Assembly (NCBI RefSeq): GCF_000786215.1
Contig: NZ_JROG01000004.1
Coordinates: 186,001 to 250,000 of the forward strand
DNA from: Sphingomonas sp. 35-24ZXX
Lineage (GTDB): Bacteria > Pseudomonadota > Alphaproteobacteria > Sphingomonadales > Sphingomonadaceae
Direction of reading: 5' to 3'
DNA length: 64,000 bases
Position numbers and translations under genes: made by a program. The notes under the pieces were generated by a model. That model worked only from the letters and a program-made list of their open reading frames with translations. It was not told the origin of the DNA and did not search any database. Of this stretch, positions 1-7,428 are shown in pieces (positions within the stretch are counted from its first letter, which is position 1; the number at the start of each line of letters is the position of its first letter).

Positions 1-1190
1 TTGTCACGCATCTCGAATGCTCGATGACGGGAGAAATCTATCCCGCTGACGAGGTGCACGGCCTGTCGCGCGTCGGACGGCCTTTGCTGGTGCGCTATGA
101 CCTGCCCGCCATCGCCGCGCATCTCAATCGCGATGCACTGGCGGCGCGGGAGACCGATCTGTGGCGCTGGCGCGAACTGCTGCCGGTGCGGCACACGCGC
201 GACATCGTCAGCCTGGGCGAGATCGAGACGCCGCTGGTGCCGCTGCCGGTGTCGGGGGGCGCACACGTGCTGGTCAAGGACGAAGGGCGCTTGCCCACGG
301 GGTCGTTCAAGGCGCGCGGGCTGGTGATGGCCGTCGCGATGGCCAAGGCGCTGGGCATCACGCGGATCGCCATGCCGACCAATGGAAATGCAGGCGCTGC
401 GCTCGCCGCCTATGCGACGCGCTGCGGCATCGAGACGGTGGTGTTCTGCCCCGAGGATACGCCCGACATCAACGTCCGCGAGATCGCGCTGCAGGGTGCG
501 CGCGTGTGGCGGGTCAACGGGCTGATCGACGATTGCGGCGCGATCGTCGGCGAGGGCGCCAGGCAGGGCCGCTGGTTCGATTTCTCGACGCTGAAGGAGC
601 CCTATCGGATCGAGGGCAAGAAGACGATGGGGCTGGAGCTGGCCGCGCAGTTCGGTTGGAGCCTCCCCGATGCGATCTTCTACCCCACCGGCGGCGGCAC
701 CGGGCTGATTGGCATGTGGAAGGCGTTCGACGAACTCGAGGCCCTGGGGTGGATCGGCCCGGAGCGGCCCAAGATGTTTGCGGTCCAGGCGGCGGGCTGC
801 GCGCCGATCGTCAAGGCGTTCGACGATGGCGTCGAGCATGCCGAGCGCTGGGAAAATGCGCAGACGGTGGCAGCGGGGATCCGCGTGCCGCGCGCGGTGG
901 GCGATTTCCTGATCCTGCGCGCTGTTCGGGAAAGCGGCGGCAAGGCACTGGCGGTCGAGGATGCGGCGATCGAAGCGGCGGTCGAACAGGCAGCGCGGCA
1001 GGACGGGCTGCTGCTGTGTCCCGAAGGCGGCGCTACGCTTGCGGCCTACCACCAGGCCCTGTCAGCCGGGCTGGTGAGCACGGCAGACAGGGTGGTGCTG
1101 TTCAATTGCGCCACCGGGCTGAAATACCCGATGGCCGATGCCTCACGGCATCTCGACCGGCACGCACCGATCGATTTCGACGCCTTATAA
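1..1190 (+). CDS. thrC: Threonine synthase, 5'-truncated at window edge
   Basis: PLP-dependent enzyme converting O-phosphohomoserine to threonine and phosphate in the cytoplasm. The reading frame is open from the first base. Residues THLECS come immediately before the ATG at 24, and this is the usual N-terminal motif of the family (THLECSxTG), so the true start lies left of the window and the ATG at 24 is internal. The PLP-binding lysine is in GSFKARG (Lys codon 309-311), followed by the TNGNAGAALAAYA phosphate-cup region; GGGTGLIG is the glycine-rich PLP phosphate loop. SFKARG rather than SFKDRG leaves threonine dehydratase-like relatives possible, but the N-terminal motif favours threonine synthase. 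Its stop overlaps the stop of the convergent downstream gene inside the palindrome TTATAA. Confidence 0.85.
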   Translation, partial: VTHLECSMTGEIYPADEVHGLSRVGRPLLVRYDLPAIAAHLNRDALAARETDLWRWRELLPVRHTRDIVSLGEIETPLVPLPVSGGAHVLVKDEGRLPTGSFKARGLVMAVAMAKALGITRIAMPTNGNAGAALAAYATRCGIETVVFCPEDTPDINVREIALQGARVWRVNGLIDDCGAIVGEGARQGRWFDFSTLKEPYRIEGKKTMGLELAAQFGWSLPDAIFYPTGGGTGLIGMWKAFDELEALGWIGPERPKMFAVQAAGCAPIVKAFDDGVEHAERWENAQTVAAGIRVPRAVGDFLILRAVRESGGKALAVEDAAIEAAVEQAARQDGLLLCPEGGATLAAYHQALSAGLVSTADRVVLFNCATGLKYPMADASRHLDRHAPIDFDAL

Positions 1191-2288
1191 AGGAAACGCC
1201 TGACGGATCGCGAGCAGGCGGCGCAGCGCGCGGCCCAGCGGCAGTTCCTCGGACATGCCCATGCCGCCGTGCAGCTGGATAGCCTGCTTGCCGACCTCGA
1301 CCCCATCCTCGCTGACCGCACGATAGGCGGCGCGTGCGGCGCGGGTCATCGCTTCGGCATCGCCTGCCAGATCGTGCGTCACCGCTTCATAGACCAGCGA
1401 GCGCGCCTGATCGAAGGCGACCGACATGTCGACCATGCGGTGCTGCAGCACCTGGAAGCTTGCGAGTGCGACGCCGAACTGCTTGCGGTCGACGGTATAG
1501 GCCTGCGTCGCGAGGCACAGGCGCCGCATGATGCCGGTGCCTTCTGCCGCCAGCAGCAGCCGGGCCTTGTCGATGACCTTCTGCAGGGCCTCTGCTGCAG
1601 CACCAGTGCCCAGCAGCAGCGCGTCCGCACCCACTGCAGCCTGGTCGAGCGCCACGTCGGCGGCCCAATGGTCGTCGCGCAGGCGATAGGGGGTCACGGT
1701 GACACCCGCGCCGTCGGCCGGCACGAGGAACAGCCCAAGGCCCGCACCACCGCTGCCGGGTTCGCCTTCGATCCGCGCCAGAACGATGATGTGCTCGGCC
1801 GCCGCCGCGCCATGCGCCAGCGACTTGTGGCCCGAGAGCGTCCAGCCGTCGCCGCTCTGCGTGGCGCGCGCTTCGCAATACCAGATGTCATGGCGCGCGC
1901 GCGGCTCGTGCAGCGCCACGCCGATCGGCGCGCCGCCTGCAACGATACCTTCGATCAGGTCGCTGCGCTGCTGCGAGTCTGCGCTGGCGGCGATCAGGCC
2001 GCCGGCGAGGATCGTGCTCGCCAGCACCGGCTCGACCACCAGACCTTCGCCCAGCACCTCGAACAGGCTGACGCAATCGCCCAGGCCCGACTGGCCCTCG
2101 GGCTGAAGGCCGCCATCGGCCTCGGCAAAGGGCAGCATCAGCCATCCGGCTTCGGCCATCTCGGCCCAGAGCGCGGTGTTGAGCGGAGCCTCGCCCATCT
2201 GGCCGAGCCTGTCGTCGGCATAATGTTTCTGGGTAAAGCGGCGGGCGCTGTCGACCAGCAGCTGCTGGTCATCATTGGGTGCAAACAT
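1185..2288 (-). CDS. Acyl-CoA dehydrogenase family protein, small-subunit type (PimD-like)
   Basis: FAD-dependent dehydrogenation of acyl-CoA thioesters, 367 aa. It has the N-terminal helical, middle beta and C-terminal helical layout of the family, with the C-terminal signature QLHGGMGMSEELPLGRALRR. The large-subunit-type acyl-CoA dehydrogenase lies directly upstream on the same strand. This order and the two lengths match paired dehydrogenases such as PimC/PimD or mycobacterial heterotetrameric FadE pairs, in which the small subunit is often not catalytic alone. A Shine-Dalgarno AGGAC lies nine bases before the ATG at 2288. A perfect 12-bp inverted repeat sits in the gap to its partner. The substrate cannot be told from sequence; pimeloyl-CoA or another carboxyl-acyl-CoA is only a possibility. 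Confidence 0.82.
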   Translation of the reverse strand: MFAPNDDQQLLVDSARRFTQKHYADDRLGQMGEAPLNTALWAEMAEAGWLMLPFAEADGGLQPEGQSGLGDCVSLFEVLGEGLVVEPVLASTILAGGLIAASADSQQRSDLIEGIVAGGAPIGVALHEPRARHDIWYCEARATQSGDGWTLSGHKSLAHGAAAAEHIIVLARIEGEPGSGGAGLGLFLVPADGAGVTVTPYRLRDDHWAADVALDQAAVGADALLLGTGAAAEALQKVIDKARLLLAAEGTGIMRRLCLATQAYTVDRKQFGVALASFQVLQHRMVDMSVAFDQARSLVYEAVTHDLAGDAEAMTRAARAAYRAVSEDGVEVGKQAIQLHGGMGMSEELPLGRALRRLLAIRQAFPL

Positions 2289-2311
2289 GAATGTCTTGTC
2301 CTGAATATCTG

Positions 2312-2341
2312 CCTGGCGCGGATGGAGTCATCCGCGCCAGG
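2312..2341. other. Perfect 12-bp inverted repeat between the two acyl-CoA dehydrogenase genes
   Basis: CCTGGCGCGGAT (2312-2323) is followed by a 6-base spacer and its exact reverse complement (2330-2341). In the minus-strand transcript it lies 58 bases after the large-subunit stop and about 24 bases before the small-subunit start. No T-run follows on the minus strand, so it is more likely an RNA-stability or processing hairpin than an intrinsic terminator. Confidence 0.7.
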
Positions 2342-2399
2342 TCTTGTGCGTACGTCCCTCGACTTCGCTGGGGACAAACGGAGATAGCTGAAGCTGGCC

Positions 2400-3575
2400 T
2401 TAGAGCCCCGCGGCCATCATCTTGGCGAGAATGTTCTTCTGCACCTCGTTGGTGCCGCCATAGATCGACTGCGCACGGCCGAAGAGGAACACCGACATCG
2501 CGTGTTCGCCTTCCTGGCCATAGGGGTGCGCCGGGTTCTCCGCCGGACGCGGCAGGGCTGCAGGCCCCGCGATATCCAGCGCCAGTTCGGACACGTCCTG
2601 CGACAGTTCGGTGCCCAGCAGCTTCAGCGGCGCGACCAGACGGACTGCTTCCATCGACTGGCTGGGCGATTCCAGCGCACGTGCCTCGAGCGCCGCCAGC
2701 TTGGCGAGCCGCTGCTCGAGATCATCGAGCCGCTGCGCGATCCGGGGATCGTTGATCGGCGGATCGACGAAATGCTCGGTCGACGCTGCCCATTCGCGCA
2801 GACGTGCGATATCGCCCGACGTGCGGGTGACGCCCGCGATCCCTGCGCGCTCGTTGCCGAGCAGGAACTTGGCATAGGTCCAGCCGTCATTCTCGTTGCC
2901 GACCAGGTTCTTCACCGGCACGCGCACATCGGTGAAGAACACCTCGTTGAGGTGGTGCATGCCATCGATGGTGCGGATCGGGCGAACTTCGATGCCGGGC
3001 GTGTTCATGTCGATCAGCAGGAACGAGATGCCGTTCTGCTGCTTCACTTCGGTGTTGGTGCGCACCAGGCAGAAGATCCAGTCGGCCCAGTGGCCCTGGG
3101 TGGTCCAGGTCTTCTGACCGTTGACGACATAATCGTCGCCGTCGCGCACCGCGCGGGTCTTCAGGCTGGCAAGGTCAGAGCCCGCGCCGGGTTCGGAATA
3201 GCCCTGGCACCAGAAACGCGTGCCATTGAGGATGTGGGGCAGGTGCTCGGCCTTCTGCTCTTCGGTGCCGAAGGTGTAGATCACCGGAGCGACCATGGTG
3301 ATGCCGAACGGGCTGTACGAAGGCGCGCCAGCCTTGGTCGATTCATCGGCGAAGATGCGCTTCTTGGCGAGCGACCATTCGCAGCCGCCATATTGCTTGG
3401 GCCAGCCCGGAGCGCCCCAGCCGCGCTTGGCGCGCACGCCCTGCCACCAGGCGGTCAGTTCCTTGCTGCTGTTGGCAAAGCCATCGGCGGCAAAGCGCTT
3501 TTCGGGCGGAAGTTCAGCGTCGAGAAACGCGCGCACTTCGGCGCGGAAGCTCTCCAGGTCTTCGTCTTCGGTCAT
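2400..3575 (-). CDS. Acyl-CoA dehydrogenase family protein, large-subunit type (PimC-like)
   Basis: FAD flavoprotein of acyl-CoA beta-oxidation, 391 aa. Recognisable signatures are CQGYSEPGAGSDLASLKTRA (flavin and substrate contact region), VNGQKTWTTQGHWADW, and the C-terminal YGGTNEVQKNILAKMM, the usual G-T-x-E-x-Q FAD-binding segment of catalytically competent subunits. The ATG at 3575 is preferred because AAGGTGAGG lies five bases upstream. In-frame ATGs at 3596 and 3614 would add 7 or 13 residues and lack comparable sites. It is the first gene of a two-gene minus-strand unit with the PimD-like gene, and the products probably form an alpha2beta2 enzyme. It is divergent from the fusion protein at 3754. 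Confidence 0.87.
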   Translation of the reverse strand: MTEDEDLESFRAEVRAFLDAELPPEKRFAADGFANSSKELTAWWQGVRAKRGWGAPGWPKQYGGCEWSLAKKRIFADESTKAGAPSYSPFGITMVAPVIYTFGTEEQKAEHLPHILNGTRFWCQGYSEPGAGSDLASLKTRAVRDGDDYVVNGQKTWTTQGHWADWIFCLVRTNTEVKQQNGISFLLIDMNTPGIEVRPIRTIDGMHHLNEVFFTDVRVPVKNLVGNENDGWTYAKFLLGNERAGIAGVTRTSGDIARLREWAASTEHFVDPPINDPRIAQRLDDLEQRLAKLAALEARALESPSQSMEAVRLVAPLKLLGTELSQDVSELALDIAGPAALPRPAENPAHPYGQEGEHAMSVFLFGRAQSIYGGTNEVQKNILAKMMAAGL

Positions 3576-3753
3576 TGTCCTCACCTTATCCTGCATGGGC
3601 TTGTTGCCATTCAATCTGCACCGCCAATGGCCAAATGCAAGGCGATATCGCCAAGAAACTGACGCATTGTGCCGCTAGCCTAGCATGCTTGTCGATTTCG
3701 CGCGCGCAATGACGCTACGGCGCACTAAGGTCGACCGAAAGGATGGAAAAACC

Positions 3754-5418
3754 ATGGCCCAATCCGCGATTTCCGGCGATCCGCAGGACAGCAGCGATCC
3801 CTATGCGCGGCCGGAACAGACCTTTCCGGTTCTGCATGCCGAGATGGCGGCGCGAATCGCGCGTTTCGGCAGCCTGGAAACGCTGGCCGATGGCGATTTC
3901 ATCTTCCGCCGGGGCGAGCGCGCGGTGGATTTCTTCCTCGTGTGTTCGGGCGAGATCGCGATCATCGACCATGGAGACCATGGCGAGGAGAACATCGTCC
4001 ATATCCACCGCGAACGCCAGTTCACCGGCGAGCTCGACCTGTTCAACGACCGCAAGATCCTGGTCAGCGGCCGCGCGGTCGGACCGGCCGAAGCGATCCG
4101 GGTACAGCGCGCCGACTTCCGCAGGCTGATCGTCGCAGAGCCCGATATCGGCGAGATCATCATGCGCGCCTTCATCCTGCGCCGGGTCGCGCTGATGCAG
4201 CATCAGCAGGGCGCGGTGACCTTGGTGGGGCCGGCGCGCAGCGCGGACACGGTGCGGATCAACGCGTTTCTCACCCGCAACGGCTATCCGCACCGCACCA
4301 TCGATTCCGCGTCCGATCCCGATGCTGCTGCGTTTCTCGAAGGCTTCGGGCTGACCGATGCCGATCTGCCGGTGGTGATTTCAGAGCAGCAGATCCTGCG
4401 CAACCCCGGTACGCACTGTCTGGCCGATGCGCTGGGTGTGGCGGTGGCGATCGACCAGCAGCGGCTGCACGACGTGATCGTCGTCGGTGCGGGGCCCGCC
4501 GGGCTGGCTGCCGCGGTCTATGCCGCCTCGGAAGGGCTCGACACGCTGATCGTCGAATCCACCGCCCCCGGCGGCCAGGCGGGGACCAGCAGCAAGATCG
4601 AGAATTATCTCGGCTTTCCCACCGGCATATCGGGCCCGGCGTTGGCCGGGCGGGCGCAGGTGCAGGCGCAGAAATTCGGCGCGCGGCTCGCGGTCTCGCG
4701 TGCGGTAACGGGGCTCGACTGCAGCGACGGGCATTTCCGGCTGATGCTGGAGGACGGCACTCTGGCGCAGGGCCGCGCGGTGGTCGCGGCCACCGGCGCG
4801 CGCTATCGCAAGCTCGATCTGCCAGACTACGCTCGGTTCGAAGGCGCGGGCGTCTATTATGCCGCCACCGCGATGGAGGCGCAGCTGTGCGCCGATCGGC
4901 CGGTAGTGGTGGTCGGCGGCGGCAATTCGGCCGGGCAGGCGGCGGTGTTCCTGTCGCGCCACGCCGCGCATGTGCACATTCTGGTGCGCTCCGAAGGGCT
5001 CGCCGCGACCATGTCGAGCTATCTGATCGATCGGATCACCGCGTCCGATGCCATCACGTTGCACCCGTTCAGCGAAATCACCGCGCTGATGGGCGAAAGC
5101 CATCTGGAACGGCTGGCCTGGAACGATCGCCGCACCGGCGAGCGAACCGAGATCGAAGCGGGCGCACTGTTCGTGATGATCGGCGCGCAGCCCTGCTCGG
5201 ACTGGCTCGCCGGATGTGCGGCGCTCGACGACAGCGGCTTCATCATTACCGGCGATGGCTGCTCGCCGTTCGAGACCAGCCGTCCCGGCCTGTTTGCGGT
5301 GGGTGACGTGCGTTCCGGATCGGTCAAGCGCGTCGCCTCGGGCGTGGGCGAGGGGTCGGTGGTGATCCAGGCGGTTCACCGCTTCATCGAGCGCCAGAAG
5401 ATCGAGGAGATGGGCTGA
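3754..5418 (+). CDS. Cyclic nucleotide-binding domain / thioredoxin reductase-like FAD oxidoreductase fusion lacking CXXC
   Basis: 554 aa. Residues about 35-135 form a CNMP-binding beta-roll (RGERAVDFFLVCSGEIAII, then ELDLFNDR). About 155-225 looks glutaredoxin-like. From about 240 a thioredoxin-reductase-type module carries the FAD motif VGAGPAGLAAAVYAA, GGQAG, the NAD(P)H motif VVGGGNSAGQAA and the closing FAD motif FAVGDVRSGSVKR. The redox CATC motif of true thioredoxin reductases is replaced by YAAT near residue 370, so dithiol exchange with thioredoxin is unlikely; NAD(P)H-flavin chemistry or sensing is more plausible. The ATG at 3754 has AAAGGA ten bases upstream; the longer frame from 3685 does not. 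The gene stands alone, divergent from the acyl-CoA dehydrogenases. Similar fusions are annotated in other bacteria without a settled function. Confidence 0.83.
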   Translation: MAQSAISGDPQDSSDPYARPEQTFPVLHAEMAARIARFGSLETLADGDFIFRRGERAVDFFLVCSGEIAIIDHGDHGEENIVHIHRERQFTGELDLFNDRKILVSGRAVGPAEAIRVQRADFRRLIVAEPDIGEIIMRAFILRRVALMQHQQGAVTLVGPARSADTVRINAFLTRNGYPHRTIDSASDPDAAAFLEGFGLTDADLPVVISEQQILRNPGTHCLADALGVAVAIDQQRLHDVIVVGAGPAGLAAAVYAASEGLDTLIVESTAPGGQAGTSSKIENYLGFPTGISGPALAGRAQVQAQKFGARLAVSRAVTGLDCSDGHFRLMLEDGTLAQGRAVVAATGARYRKLDLPDYARFEGAGVYYAATAMEAQLCADRPVVVVGGGNSAGQAAVFLSRHAAHVHILVRSEGLAATMSSYLIDRITASDAITLHPFSEITALMGESHLERLAWNDRRTGERTEIEAGALFVMIGAQPCSDWLAGCAALDDSGFIITGDGCSPFETSRPGLFAVGDVRSGSVKRVASGVGEGSVVIQAVHRFIERQKIEEMG

Positions 5419-5423
5419 CCCTT

Positions 5424-5456
5424 TAAAAATCCTCCCCGAGACGAGCTCGGGAGGAT
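5424..5456 (-). terminator. Intrinsic terminator of the enoyl-CoA hydratase gene
   Basis: ATCCTCCCCGAG (5429-5440) pairs with CTCGGGAGGAT (5446-5456) with a single bulged base. On the minus strand the stem is followed by a TTTTTAAA tract. It lies about ten bases beyond the minus-strand stop at 5467 and just after the plus-strand stop at 5418, so it may work in both directions. Confidence 0.7.
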
Positions 5457-5466
5457 GTATCAGGGC

Positions 5467-6261
5467 TCACCTGTCCTTGTATTCCGGCGCGCGCTTTTCC
5501 TGGAACGCGCGGCGGGCTTCGGTATAATCCTCGGTCATGCTGAGCAGGATCTGCTGCCGGTCTTCCAGCGCCAGCGCCGCCTCGAAGCCGGGTGCGTCGA
5601 TGTTGCGATTCAGCGCATCCTTGCTCAGCCTCAGGCCCATGGGGCTGGCCAGCAGCATGTCGGCGGCGAGGTCTTGCGCCTTGGCAAGCATCGTCTCTCC
5701 CTCGGCGATCTCGCTGACGAACCCGGCAGCCAGCGCGCGTTCGGCGCCGACGAACCGGCCCGACAGGATCATCTCGGCGGCGAGCGAGCTGCCCACCAGC
5801 CGCGGCAGGAAATAGCTCGACCCCATGTCGCAGCCGCCCAGGCCGATGCGGATATAGGCCGCGTTCATCCGGAAATCGGGGGTGCAATAGCGCACGTCGC
5901 TGGCCAGCAGTAGCGACATGCCGCCGCCGCACGCCGCACCTTGCGCGCAGGCGATGATCGGCTGCGGGCAGCTGCGCATCAGCTGCATCACCGTGGCGAT
6001 CGCGCGCTGCGTCCGCCAGCCGCCGTGGACCGCGCCTTCGCCTTCGCGCGGCGCCCAGCCCTTGAGGTCCAGCCCGGCGCAGAACGCGCGGCCTTCGGCG
6101 CGCAGGATCACCAACCGCACCGCATGCCGATCATGCAGGCCGCGAAAATAGTCCTGCAGCGCCATGATCATCGGCTCGTCCATGGCGTTGAGTGCCTCGG
6201 GCCGATGGAGCGTCACCGTCTCAACGGCACCGTGCGATGTGATCTGGATGGCCTCGCTCAT
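5467..6261 (-). CDS. Enoyl-CoA hydratase/isomerase family protein
   Basis: 264-aa crotonase-fold protein, expected to hydrate enoyl-CoA in fatty-acid or aromatic degradation. The oxyanion-hole segments FCAGLDLKGW and CAQGAACGGGMSLLLASD are present, followed by GLGGCDMGSSYFLPRLVG. In this branch the position of the first catalytic Glu is occupied by the GCDMG segment, so the exact reaction (hydratase, isomerase or other) is open. AGAGGA lies nine bases before the ATG at 6261. The gene is transcribed alone, ending at an intrinsic terminator and divergent from the methyltransferase at 6374. The nearby acyl-CoA dehydrogenases make a shared catabolic role plausible, but they are not in one operon. 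Confidence 0.85.
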   Translation of the reverse strand: MSEAIQITSHGAVETVTLHRPEALNAMDEPMIMALQDYFRGLHDRHAVRLVILRAEGRAFCAGLDLKGWAPREGEGAVHGGWRTQRAIATVMQLMRSCPQPIIACAQGAACGGGMSLLLASDVRYCTPDFRMNAAYIRIGLGGCDMGSSYFLPRLVGSSLAAEMILSGRFVGAERALAAGFVSEIAEGETMLAKAQDLAADMLLASPMGLRLSKDALNRNIDAPGFEAALALEDRQQILLSMTEDYTEARRAFQEKRAPEYKDR

Positions 6262-6373
6262 TTTTCGAATCCTCTGCGTTCCCGGTTCCGTGCGGGGTTT
6301 GATCGCCCGACGGTCCGGCCTTTCGTGGTTAACCGGGTTTAAAGCGCCCGGACGCTGCGATAGGAGGTCAGGC

Positions 6374-7129
6374 TTGCCGAATCTTGCCGACCCGCGTCAA
6401 CCACAAAGGGCCTTGTCCAGAATGCTGTCCTCGATCACCCAGCGCCTCAAGGGCCGCTCCATGGCCCAGATCGTGCAGCTGGTGGGGCACAACATCGCCT
6501 ATCATGCGCGCGAGATGACGCCGCAGGCACGCCGGCGCAATCGCCAGTTCCGCGCTTTTGACGCGCAATGGGGCACCGATACCTTCGGCATGCGCGAGCT
6601 GCACACGCTGTCGGTCGATCCCGACCTTGCCGTGCATGCCCGCCGCTATCAGGCGAGCAATGGCGGCAACATGCCCACCTGGTTTGCCGACCTGAATGTC
6701 GATTTTGCCCGGACCGCATTCATCGATTTCGGCTGCGGCAAGGGCCGTGCGGTGCTGGAAGCCGCGCGCTTTCCCTTTGCCAGAGTCATCGGGGTCGAAT
6801 TCGCCCCTGAACTGGTCGAGATTGCCGAGCGCAACCGGGCGATCATGATGGCCAGGGGCGCGCTGGCCGCGCCGGTCGAGTTCGTGTGCATGGATGCCGG
6901 GCGCTACGAGCCGCCGACCGACCTTGATCTCGTCTGCTTTTTCTACGACCCGTTTGGCGATGCGGTGATGGCACCGGTCGCCGACCGCCTGACGGCGCTC
7001 GATCAGCCGGTGTCGATCATCTATCTGGAGCCCAATTGCATCGGCCAGTTCCGCAGATCCGGGCGCTGGACCGAGGGGGTCAGCGTCGACAATCTGGTGC
7101 TGCGCAATCCCGCCGCGCTGGCGCGCTGA
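6374..7129 (+). CDS. Class I SAM-dependent methyltransferase
   Basis: About 251 aa. The SAM-binding motif I is FIDFGCGKGRAVLEAA (about residues 114-129), followed by the acidic strand-2 end VIGVEFAPELVEIAERN and DLDLVCFFYDPFGD at motif IV. The start is taken as TTG at 6374 because a full TAGGAGGT lies five bases upstream (6361-6368). The next in-frame ATGs at 6422 and 6461 have poor sites, and the open frame upstream to 6164 overlaps the divergent enoyl-CoA hydratase. No substrate-binding domain is recognisable. It is similar in build to small methyltransferases of unknown substrate in sphingomonads. Confidence 0.75.
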   Translation: MPNLADPRQPQRALSRMLSSITQRLKGRSMAQIVQLVGHNIAYHAREMTPQARRRNRQFRAFDAQWGTDTFGMRELHTLSVDPDLAVHARRYQASNGGNMPTWFADLNVDFARTAFIDFGCGKGRAVLEAARFPFARVIGVEFAPELVEIAERNRAIMMARGALAAPVEFVCMDAGRYEPPTDLDLVCFFYDPFGDAVMAPVADRLTALDQPVSIIYLEPNCIGQFRRSGRWTEGVSVDNLVLRNPAALAR

Positions 7130-7428
7130 ACCGGGCCATTGCCTGAACCTGCAGAACCATACCGCAATCGACAAAATGGCACTGAACAGGTGGCACATCT
7201 GCTTGCGTTTTTCTGCCCACAATGCTTAATCGCGCCCAGGGGCGGGGTTTGCTGATTTCATAACGAAGCGGTTCATCCTTGCAGGATATGGGTTATCGGA
7301 TGAAGGTCCGGTCGTCAGCCCCGAGTGACCTGCCGCACTCGGCAGATACTCGGGATCTGGTACCGGAAATCCGGGTCCTTTTCTGACGTTCCGAGACGGG
7401 GTCGCACCCTCTCTTGCCCTTCGGGGTT
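7130..7428 (+). promoter_or_regulatory. Long structured leader upstream of the two-partner secretion operon
   Basis: About 300 bases without a gene. It contains several consecutive hairpins: TTCATCC/GGATGAA (7272-7278 with 7298-7304); CCCGAGT/ACTCGGG (7320-7326 with 7348-7354) enclosing CTGCCG-CACT-CGGCAG (7330-7345); CCGG-AAAT-CCGG (7363-7374); and CCC-TTCG-GGG (7418-7427) next to the start. GGAT..CCGG (7298-7312) could alternatively pair with CCGG..ATCC (7363-7372). No known riboswitch consensus was recognised and no confident promoter is seen. It may control expression of the very large exoprotein operon. Confidence 0.45.

Noticed and set aside
24-1190. Threonine synthase starting at ATG 24
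   Set aside because: The conserved THLECS motif lies upstream in the same open frame, so the ATG is internal.
7298-7374. Cyclic-di-GMP or other known riboswitch
   Set aside because: The conserved cores of the classes I could recall are not present; only generic stems are visible.
7414-7428. TTG start of tpsB at 7414
   Set aside because: It lies in the CCC-TTCG-GGG hairpin and has no Shine-Dalgarno; ATG codons follow at 7429 and beyond.
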